DNA of 21,806 nucleotides from Reclinomonas americana ATCC 50394 (taxonomy: Eukaryota; Jakobida; Jakobea; Jakobida): NCBI GenBank assembly GCA_048213135.1, contig AFZH01019408.1:1-21806 (forward strand). Direction: 5' to 3'. Positions 1 to 9,100 of this stretch are shown here, piece by piece; the stretch's first letter is position 1; each line of letters begins with the position of its first letter. The translations under genes were made by a program, and so were the position numbers. The notes beneath the pieces are model-generated. The model saw nothing but the letters and a program-made list of their open reading frames with translations. It was not told where the DNA came from and did no database searches.

Positions 1-36
1 CGTACGCAGTCTTTCTCTCACTCACAACTACTCACT

Positions 37-73
<37 letters not shown>

Positions 74-527
74 CTCATTCACTCCCACACTCACCCTCCC
101 ACTCACTCATTCACCCTCCGTCTTTCCTCTTCTCCTTTCCTGCATTCTACCTCGTCCTCTTGACTGCATTCTTGCACCCTGTCGCCTCCTTCTCCGTCTC
201 CCTTGAACCCTTTCGTCTCACCTCCTCCTCTTCCTCTTAACTGCTTTCTTGCACCCTTTTGTCCCTCACACTTCTCCTCCCGCCTGCCTTCCCTGCACGT
301 GCAAGAATGATACATGGGAAAAGCAGGAGTGAGAAAGGCCTTTCGCCTCTGTCGCCTGTCTGCCTTTCGTGCACCCTTTCGTCTTTTCTCCTCCTCCTCT
401 TCCCGCCTTTCGTCTCCCCTCCTCCTTCTCTTCCCTCGTGCCTTTCTTGCCCTTTCCTAACCTCTTCTCGTCCCATCTTCCCTTTGCCTCATCCCCACCC
501 TTTGCCTTTGTCTTCCGCAGCACCGCC
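1..527 (+). promoter_or_regulatory. Pyrimidine-rich 5' flank and probable 5'-UTR intron of the NLR-like gene
   Basis: Almost pure C/T on the plus strand, starting with a (CT)n run at about 40-70. The one non-pyrimidine island, about 292-334, contains the 10-bp palindrome TGCACGTGCA (294-303, with a CACGTG core) and ends at a donor-like GTGAGA at 329. A polypyrimidine tract and CAG at 518-520 lie 7 nt before the ATG at 528. The likely reading is a non-coding first exon around the island and a 5'-UTR intron of about 192 nt (329-520). No protein-coding gene is seen here; open frames are low-complexity artefacts. Confidence 0.45.
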
Positions 528-3500
528 ATGACCGACAACATCTGGGTCGCCCCCCAATCCAAACAGCAGGAAACCATCAGCGAGTGGCGATCCCTGTCGT
601 CGCCACACGACTGCCAGCGATTCGACGCCACCCTCTGCTGCTCGATCCTGCTCGGTGCCGCTCACCGACCCACGCTGGATGCCGAACACCAGAAGCTCAT
701 TCCCGCTGTCGATATGGTGAGTGCACCCTTTGCGAGAGAGAAGTCACAAGGACGAACAGCTTCAGAGTTGTTTGTTGCCTCTATTCGGGCAGAGCTCTCT
801 CTCTCTCTCTTATCCTCATTCCTCTTGGTTCTCTCTATTCATCGTGCCTTCCAAGTCGTGGCGCTCACACTCTCCTCTCCAAATAGCGGTCGGCAATCGA
901 GCGCCTGCGAGAACTGCGTAATAAGATTGTGCACGATCTCGCCGAGGCACGAATTCTCCTGCACCCGCTCCTCGGGAGGCAGCGGATCGGAGGTGATGAG
1001 GAAGGCGAACTGCATGCGCTGGTGCGGCGTCTGCAGCTCGGCGACAAGACGAGAGAAGTGCTGGCGCAGCTCGATGAGGCGCGCAGTGGTGAGTGGAGCG
1101 CGTCACGTGGCCAGCTGCTTTTCTATCGCTGAGTGATCATGCGCAGGGCCACTCAGTCAGGCCGATCGGTCAACCAAGGTGCTGGATGAAGTTGCGTTCT
1201 ACCTCACTTCCCTCTTCCTTCCGCGTACACTTTCTCTCACGCACACTGCGGGCCGAAAGACAATCACCCTCTGCCTGCTTTTCCTTCATCGCCCTCACTT
1301 CCCCTCCTCCTATCCCATTCACTCTCACGCAATCTTCTCTATCTTGATTGACTCGCACATTCTGCCTTCACCGCCCCTCGCTTCCTCCTGCCTCCTTCCC
1401 TTCTCCCTCTCCCACTTCTCCTCTTTCTTCCCCCCATGCTCTTTCTCTCACACGCACAGTTGCTGCTGCCCTCACTTCCCCTCTTTTTTCCCATTCTCTT
1501 TCTCTCACACTGGCCTACACACTGCCTGCTTTCCTTCATCGCCCTCACTTCCCCTCCTCCTTTCCCGTTCACTCGCGCACAATCTTCTCTATCTTGACAT
1601 GCACAGTCTGCCTTCACCGCTCATCCTCCTTCCTCTTTTCCTTCTCCCTCTCCCACTTCCCCTCTTCCTTCCCCCGTTCTCTTTCTATCACGCGCACTGC
1701 GGGCCGAAAGACAATCACACTCTGCCTGCTTTCCCTCCATCGCCCTCACTTCCCCTCCTCCTATCCCATTCACTCTCTCGCACTCTTCACTCTTGATGCA
1801 ATCTGCCTTCACCGCCCTCCTGTTTTCTTCCGTTTCCCTTCCCCTGCCCTTTCTCACGCACTGTCTGCTTTTCCTCCGCCCTCACTTCCCCTTCCCTCTT
1901 TCCCTTCTTCCTCTCCCTTTTCCTCCCTTCCCTCTTCTCTCTTTCCCCCCTCTTCTCTCTCCCTCCCCTTCCTCCCTCTTCCTCCCCCTTCCCCCTTTCC
2001 CTTCCCCCACAGGTGCTGGCCGAGCTCCGACGACACGAAGAAGTGATCGAAACTCGCCACCGCCATCACGAGGCCAAGCTGGATGAATTCATCGAGTCCT
2101 TGCGCGCGGCATCTCTTTCTCCCAGTGAGCGATTCTCCCATTTTGCCTCATTTCCTGTGCGCGCACTCATCTCTCCCGCCGCAGCACCACCGCCGACCGC
2201 CTCATCGAGCGGCTGGAGTTCGGAGCCGGCAACTCTTGTTGCACGAACCATTCGTCCCGTGGAGGCCTTTCGGTTTCCCAGCCGCCGCGCCATTGCCAGC
2301 GAGCTCGCCGCCAAGATCGTCTTTTACTTGAAGAGTGCGAAATATTTTTTGCTTCACTCCTTTATTTATTATGTCCGCTCACACATACCGTCACCGCAGG
2401 CCGTCAGTCGGTCGTCGTGGTCGTAACAGGGGCGGGCGGCAGCGGCAAGTCGTTTCTCGGCGAACTCATCGTGAACGAGCTGAAAAAGCAGCTGGGTAAG
2501 AACGGATCGGCGGTGTCGGTGGAAATGCGCGGACACATCGGGGATAAGAGGGAGCATGTGTCGGTGAGTGGCGGGAGTAGGAGAGAAGGGCAATGGGAAG
2601 GGAGGGAAGAGAGGGCCAGAGAGGGATGTTGAGAGAGAGAGAGAGAGAGAGAACGGAAATCATGACTGTCTATTTGGAAGGCTAAACTCTCTTGTGTGGT
2701 CTCTTGTGTGGTTGACTCTCACCCAACGGTGATCCTCGCAGGCACTGAGTGCACTGGAGACGTGTCTGCGCGCTTTTGTTGCAGCGCAATCACGAACAGA
2801 CGCAGAGGCGGGCGCGAGGTTGGCGAGGGAGGTCGACATTCTCGTGCAAGGCAGTGACTTGGAAGCACTGCGCCGAAGAGTGCGACAGTTTATGCTGCCC
2901 TCTGACGGATTGCTGCTGCTCGACAATGTCGGCACGCTGGAGCAAGTGCGAGAAGTTGTGCGAGGTGAGCCAGCCACTGCGAGGATGAGGAGTCCCCCCA
3001 CCCCCTCGCCCCCTTCCCCTCCTCACCCCCTACTCGCCCCCTTTTCCAGTCGACGACGAACTCATCACCCCCGTCGTGATCGTAACGAGCCGCCGCCAGA
3101 CCCTCCCCGAAGAAGTGCGCGACTCCCTCGAGTACGAGGCGGTGGTGGAGTGCGTACGCCTCGAAAACGTGGAGGACGACGACATTGTGCAACTCGTCAA
3201 TCAGCGCCTCACCGACCAAGTGTCGCCGGAGGTGCGACGTCGCATTGTGCAGGCGCTGGAGCAAGGCCAGCACAGTGCACTCCGCGTCAGTGCGTGTCTC
3301 GGGTGAGTATTCCGTGTGCTTAAAAGCGTCGTTCATGTCACCTTCTTCTTCTTCTCCTTCTTTTCCACTGCTTCTTCTCCCTGTTCGCCCTCCTCTTCCT
3401 CCCTTCTCCATATACTCCCCACTCACTTCCCTCTTCGGCAGCTGGCTCCTCTCGAGTCCACTGGAGGAACTGTATGGCGCGCGACTCGAGGAGATGCTGG

Positions 3501-5257
3501 CGGGCATCGGCAACGACGCACTCGCACAACTGCTCGAGCGCAACGTGAAATCGCAGAGCGCGGCGGCCCGACGCCTGCTCGTCTTCATCACCGCCTGCAA
3601 GCAGCTGGGCCTGACCGTCACGCCCGCGCTGGTGCACGTGGCCACTGGCGTGCTGCGTGTGGTACCCGACTTTACCGACATGCAAGGGCGGTTGGAGGAT
3701 GTGGAGGGCGCGGGCTCGCGGCTGTTGGAGATTGGCGAGTGTGCACGACGACTGCGACTGCATCAACTGGCTCAGGCGAGGCGGCAGCGCGCGCCCGACG
3801 TTATTGGCGCACAGCAGCGACTCGACGAGATGACGCCGGCGGAGGAGAGGGAGGTGCGCCGCCGCGTGGAGGACATTGTCAATGGTGGCGGTGCGCGGGA
3901 GACCACCATCAATCTGCGTGCGCTGTGCGACGCCAACCTGGTCAACATTGCTGCCTCGGCGAGCACCAACAGCGTGGCGCGAGTGTTGGCGGGCGAGGAG
4001 TTTGTGCGGCAGGTCGATCTTGGCGTCGAGTACCGCGTGCACGACGAGATCTCGCACTGGCTCACGGAGGTGGCCGACGGCGGCCGCGATGCCGTGCAAC
4101 GCACACAGCAGTACCTGGTGCGCCTGGCGTGCAGCGTGCTGCTGACCATCGACACGGAGAACGACACGGACACGATTCTGGTCGTGTCGCGCGACATTCT
4201 CGGTCTGCTGCAGACGGCGTGGACGCGCTTGTGCGACGACGATGCACTGCTGTGGATTGGCATTGGTCGGCACACCGAGGAGCTGCAGTGTGCGGCACTC
4301 GAGTGCATGGCGCGCCTAATTGCCACGGTGCGAGTCGCGTCACTCGGCTTCAGCTCCGACAATGTGCCGCTGCTGATCTCGCGATTATCCGGTGAGCGAG
4401 ATGAAGACGACGGCGACGGCGACGACCGGCTGCACATTCGGCGTCTGCGCTGCCTCGGATGGTTGTACCACCTGATTAGCTGCTGGGAGGATCGGGACGA
4501 GGCGTGGCAGCGCGCGTGGGACGCGAGTCAGCAGGCCGACTGGTGGGGCTCGCCGGCGTCGGTGGTGGAGACGATCGAGTCGATGCGCTGTTGGATGCGG
4601 AGGACGTTTTTCGCCGACGACTGCGACTCCATGGCGGAGTGCCAGACGCTGCAGTGTGAGTTCCTCGGCGCCTCCCACCCCGACACGCTGTGGACGATGT
4701 TTTGGCGCGCCAAGGTCGATGCGCGCGCCAAGAAATTCGACACGGCCGAGACGCTCCACCGCCAGTGCCTGGAGAAGCGGCGACGCGTGCTCGGCGACGA
4801 GCACGGCGACACACTGGTGTCGCTGAACGAGGTCGCACTGTGCATCGAGGATCAGGAGCGCTCCGAGGAGCGTGTGACGCTGGACCGCGAGTGCTTTGAG
4901 GTGCGCCGACGCGTGCTCGGCGATCGCCACCCCGAAACCCTCTTCTCGATGAACAACTTGGCGTTCTCGCTGTCGCGGCACGGCACCATTGAGGCGCTGT
5001 GCGAGGCCAGCGAGCTGTACCGCGAGTGTCTGCAGGCGCGCCGCGAGACGCTGGGCGAGTGGCACGCCGAGTCGCAGACGACGTTTTTCAATTACATTCA
5101 CTTTTTGAATGACCAGACGGAGTATGGCGAGTCCGAGCGGTTGCTGGTGGAGGCGGTGACAAGGGCGCGGGCGCAGCTGGGGGAGGGGCATGAGGATACG
5201 CAAAAGGCGATGGCGTGGTTGAAGAGGTGTCAGATGAGGCATAAGGGGAAGGAGTGA
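528..5257 (+). CDS. NLR-like STAND (NB-ARC type) ATPase with C-terminal TPR repeats
   Basis: Exons: 528-716, 887-1088, 1147-1178, 2013-2124, 2185-2334, 2400-2563, 2742-2964, 3050-3302, 3442-5257; phases agree throughout, giving 1046 aa. Residues 1-230 are helical and charged. The nucleotide-binding core has Walker A GAGGSGKS (239-246), Walker B DGLLLLDN (338-345), a sensor/RNBS-B-like VIVTSRR (367-373), a GLPL-like segment ALRVSACLGSWL near 435-446, and an MHD-like V-H-D at 641-643 in YRVHDEISHWL. Residues about 848-1040 hold TPRs of the kinesin-light-chain type (signature RRRVLGDEHGDTL). In known families this layout is an ADP/ATP-switched oligomerising signalling protein whose repeats sense a ligand. 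The ligand and the N-terminal effector are not recognisable, so immune, self-recognition or other signalling roles all remain possible. The last exon carries 58% of the protein. Confidence 0.85.
1147..1178 (+). other. 32-nt micro-exon of the NLR-like gene
   Basis: Exon 2 ends in phase 1 at 1088 and the exon starting at 2013 is read in phase 0, so a direct join breaks the frame. A 32-nt segment bounded by CAG (1144-1146) and GT (1179) supplies 2+30 nt, encoding about ten residues (PLSQADRSTK), and restores the frame exactly. This is inferred from splice signals and phase, not from transcript data. Confidence 0.6.
1190..1860 (+). repeat. Three-copy imperfect tandem repeat inside intron 3 of the NLR-like gene
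   Basis: A pyrimidine-rich unit recurs three times. The block CGCCCTCACTTCCCCTCCTC begins at 1290, 1540 and 1741 (periods of 250 and 201 bp). A preceding GCGGGCCGAAAGACAATCAC block occurs at about 1248 and 1699, and a following TCTGCCTTCACCGC block at about 1371, 1608 and 1802. The copies differ by small indels and substitutions, so they are old enough to have diverged. They make up most of the 834-nt intron (1179-2012). Confidence 0.8.
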
Positions 5258-5430
5258 AAAAAGGGAAAGGGGGCAGAAGGGGGCAGAGAAGGGAAAGGGA
5301 AAGGGGGCAGAAGAAGGGGGGCAGAGAAGGGAAAGGGTGAGGTGTAGAAGTAGAGTAAATTGCGGGTGTTTGAGAGAGAGAGGGAAGGGGGGAGGGGGAT
5401 GTGGGGAGAGGGAGAGAGAGCGAGGGGCGA
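5258..5430 (+). repeat. G-rich 3' flank of the NLR-like gene
   Basis: Directly after the TGA, the plus strand becomes purine-only with repeats of GGGAAAGGGGGCAGA. There are many runs of three or more G separated by 3-7 nt, so the 3' UTR or downstream DNA fits the G-quadruplex pattern. No AATAAA hexamer is seen here. This polarity is the reverse of the pyrimidine-rich 5' flank of the same gene. Confidence 0.7.
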
Positions 5431-6180
5431 GTCTTGGAGTCACTTGTCGGCGCTGGCTGCAAGTCGACTTTCGGCATCAACAATTCATTCACCAACATAC
5501 AACAAGCAGCAGCTGTCTTGATGACCAAGTTCAACCGTATCCATAACATCAACACAGACACCAATCTTGAGGCAGCAGCAGGTTCCATGTGTGTGTGTGT
5601 TCGCTCTCGGAGCTCCGAACAAGTCGAGAACTGCGATCTTCACCGCATAAGCGTGGTTGACCAGTGCATTTGACGCACTTGCATAGACGCATAGCGTTTT
5701 CTGCGATCGTACACGGCACATCGAATTCGGGAAAAGGCCAGAGACAGGTAAACAAGCAAAGCCGGCGCCGGGTCCGGATCCGTGAAGCAGGCAAAGAAAA
5801 AACAGTGGTGGTGTCGCGGTCGTACGTTGGTGGCGTGGTTGAAACAGAAGAGAGCTTGTCATGTTGTTGGTGAGGCTCATATCGGTGGCGGCCTGAGCAG
5901 ATTGTAGGGCGCAGTTGTTGTTGTTGTTTCATGATGCGATTTTCAAAGGAGAACGTCGACCATCTCAGTTTTCGGTGCCCACTCAGGAGAGTGAGTATCA
6001 CACACTTATGGATCACTTTGAATTAGCAAAAGTTGCTTCCAGTATCGCCTTCGAGATCCACAAATCAGCGACTTGTCCTCATTGCGTCCCACTATTGATT
6101 CGGACCCGCACTCCGAGATCGGAATCTCTGCATCCTCTCACTTTCTCACTCCCTTTTCCTCCCTCTCACTTTCTCTTACA
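5431..6180 (+). other. Intergenic region before fumarylacetoacetase; no gene recognised
   Basis: This 750-bp stretch has ordinary base composition, unlike the surrounding low-complexity DNA. Short open frames occur on both strands (for example a run around 5455-5590 on the plus strand, and one at 5549-6016 on the minus strand), but none resembles a known family or has convincing linked exons. Visible elements are the palindrome CGGAGCTCCG near 5608, a (GT)n run near 5588, and a pyrimidine tract at about 6130-6178 just before the next ATG. It presumably holds the promoter and 5' UTR of the downstream gene; a non-coding RNA or unrecognised exon is possible. Confidence 0.4.
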
Positions 6181-9100
6181 ATGCCTCTTGCTTCGTGGAT
6201 CGATTACGCGCCCGAATCATGCGATTTCCCGCTGGAGAACGTGCCATTTGGTGTCTTCCGCTCACCGCGAACGGGAGAGCCGCATTGCGCAACAGCCATT
6301 GGTGAGAGAGAAAAGAGAGAGAGAGAGAGAAGAAGAAGAAAGAGAGAAGAGAGAGAGAGAGAAGAAAGAGAGACAAGTTCAATGAAAGAATAAGGTGTGA
6401 GAGAGTGTAAGAGCATGCAGTCACTCACTCTCTCACAGCACACGCTCTCACATTCTCTTCTGTGTATGTGTGCAAGAGTGAGACTGTGAGAGAGAAATAG
6501 CATATATATATATCTCTCTCTCTCTATCTCTCTCCTCTCTTCTCTGTGGGAGGGAGAGAGAGCAAGAGCGCTCACTTACTTGTACATACTCACACTCTCT
6601 TGCAAGTGTGTGTCACTCACTGTCTCACACTTGCACACTCGCACTCTAACTTTCTCTTGTGTGCAAGTGTGTGCATGAGAGTGTGCATGGATGTGAGAGA
6701 GAGAATACAGAGATTCTGTGTCTGTGTGTGCGTGCAACAGTGTGAGAATGCACTCTCCCACACAATCACTCTCTTTCTCTCCTTGTGTCTGTGGCAAAGT
6801 GTGACATGTCCACCCTCACTCTCTCTTTTTTCCGATGCGTTCTTCGCCCTTATTTTCTTTCTTTTTGCAGGCAACTTTGTGATTGATTTGCGTGTTCTTG
6901 CCGAGGCCGATTTGATTCCGAATCCCGACGGATGTTTCTTCAAGGTTTGTGTGTGTTTTTCTTGCAAGTCATCGCTCTCTCTTTGATCGTGAGAGTGCAC
7001 TCCTTTGATGTTCCCCTTGCTCTTCCCTCTTGTCGTCGCCTCCCTCCGCCATTTTTCTCTCTCGCTCTTCGCCTTTATCTCTTGCCCATGTCTCTCGCCC
7101 TTGTCTCTCACTGTTTGTCATTTCTCTTTGTCTTCCCCTTGTCTTCCCCTTGTCTCTCACCCTTGTCTTCGTGTCCTTGTCTCTCACCCTTATCTCTCAC
7201 TCTTGTCTCTCGCTCTTGTCTCTCGCTCTTGTCTCTCGCCCTTGTCTCTCACTCTTGTCTCTCACTCTTGTCTCTCGCCCTTGTCTCTCGCTCTTGTCTC
7301 TCGCCGTTGTCTCTCGCTCTTGTCTCTCGCTCTTGTCTCTCGCTCTTGTCTCTCGCCGTTGTCTCTCGCCCTTGTCTCTCGCCCTTGTCTCTCGCTCTTG
7401 TCTCTCGCCCTTGTCTCTCGCCCTTGTCTCTCGCCCTTGTCTCTCGCCCTTGCCTCTCGCCCTTGCCTCTCGCCCTTGTCTCTCGTCCTTGTCTTCGCCT
7501 TGTCCCGCGCTCTTGTCCCGCGCTCTTGTCTCTCGCGCTTGTCTCTCGTGCTTGTCTCTTGCCCTTGTCTCTTGCCCTTGTCTCTCGCGCTTGTCTTTCG
7601 CCCTTGTCTCTCTCGCTCTTGTCTCTCGCCCTTGTCTCTCGCCCTTGTCTCTCGCCCTCGTCTCTTGCCCTCGTCTCTTGCCCTCGTCTCTTGCCCTCGT
7701 CTCTCGCCCTCGTCTCTCGCCCTTGTCTCTCGCCCTTGTCTCTCGCCCTTGTCCCTCGCCCTTGTCCCTCGCCCTTGTCCCTCGCCCTTGTCTCTCGCCC
7801 TTGTCTCTCGCCCTTGTCTCGCGCTCTTGTCTCGCGCTCTCTCGCCCTTGTCCCTCGCCCTTGTCCCTCGCCCTTGTCCCTCGCCCTTGTCTCTCGCCCT
7901 TGTCTCTCCCCCGTTCTCTCGCCCTTCTCTCTCGCCCTTCTCTCTCGCCCTTCTCTCTCGCCCTTCTCTCTCGCCCTTCTCTCTCGCCCTTCTCTCTCGC
8001 CCTTCTCTCTCGCCCTTCTCTCTCGCCCTTCTCTCTCACTCTTGTCTCTCGCCCTTGTCTCTCGCCCTTGTCTCTCGCTCTTGTCTCTCGCTCTTGTCTC
8101 TCGCCGTTGTCTCTCACTCTTGTCTCTCGCCCTTGTCTCTCGCTCTTGTCTCTCGCCCTTGTCTCTCGCCCTTCTCTCTCACTCTTGTCTCTCGCCCTTG
8201 TCTCTCGCCCTTGTCTCTCGCCCTTGTCTCTCGCCATTGTCTCTCGCGCTTGTCTCTCGCCCTTGTCTCTCGCTCTTGTCTCCCCTCTCACCCTTCTCCC
8301 TTCCCCCTTCTCCCTTCCCCCTTCTCCCTTCCCCCTTCTCCCTTCCCCCTTCTCCCTTCCCCCCTTCTCCCTTCCCCCCTTCTCCCTTCCCCCTTCTCCC
8401 TTCCCCCTTCCCCCTTCCCCTTACACCCTTCTCCCTTTCTTCCCCTTCTCCCCCCTCCTCACCACCCCTCCCTTCTCTACATAGCCCACGTTGAACCACT
8501 TCGCCTCTCTCGGCTACGACGCCTGGAGCTCCGTGCGTTACCGCCTGCAGCGCCTCTTCTCCGCCGACGAGCCGGCACTGCGCGACGAGGGCGGCTTGCA
8601 GTCAACGGTGAGTGTCACCTACTTCTCACCACGCTCCTCCTTTGCTTATCTCGTGATCAGTGCATGTACGAGATGGGCTCGGTGGAGATGCTGCTGCCGG
8701 TGGAGATTGGCGACTACACCGATTTCTACGCCAGCAAGGAGCACGCCACTAACGTGGGCACGATGTTCCGCGGCGCCGCCAACGCCCTGATGCCCAACTG
8801 GTTTGTTACGAAAATTCGATGCTGATCACCAGCCTTCTCATTCCCTTCTCCTTTTTGGCAGGACGTCGCTCCCGGTCGGCTACCACGGCCGCTCCAGCTC
8901 GGTGGTCGTGTCGGGCACTGGCCTGCACCGCCCGCACGGCCAGCTGAAGCCGGTGGACGAGGAGCCGACGCAGTTTGGCCCGAGTCGCCTGCTTGATTTT
9001 GAGTTGGAAATGGCCACCATTATCGGGCCGGGCAACGCGCTCGGCTCGCCCATCAAGTCCGCCGACGCGCGGAATCACGTGTTTGGCCTGGTGCTCATGA

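Noticed and set aside
3316-4395. Long alternative plus-strand frame overlapping the STAND/TPR exon
   Set aside because: Low-complexity Arg/Ala/Gly composition from reading a GC-rich exon out of frame; the in-frame product has the family motifs.
4385-5443. 352-codon open frame antisense to the TPR exon
   Set aside because: Shadow of a GC-rich coding exon. The sense strand has clear TPR motifs, and the antisense protein has no recognisable family and continues into low-complexity sequence.
5088-5588. Minus-strand frame with a hydrophobic start across 5088-5588
   Set aside because: Most of it is the complement of the G-rich repeat and of the TPR exon. There are no homology-like motifs and no partner exons.
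7080-8425. CRISPR-like array
   Set aside because: Units are contiguous 12- or 14-mers with no unique spacers, and the setting is a eukaryotic intron.
6932-8825. Very long overlapping open frames (up to about 600 codons) rich in Ser/Leu/Pro/Cys on the plus strand, and a 364-codon Arg/Glu/Asp-rich frame on the minus strand
   Set aside because: They are read through a 12-bp tandem repeat that has no stops in several frames. They overlap a canonical FAH intron with good donor, acceptor and protein continuity.
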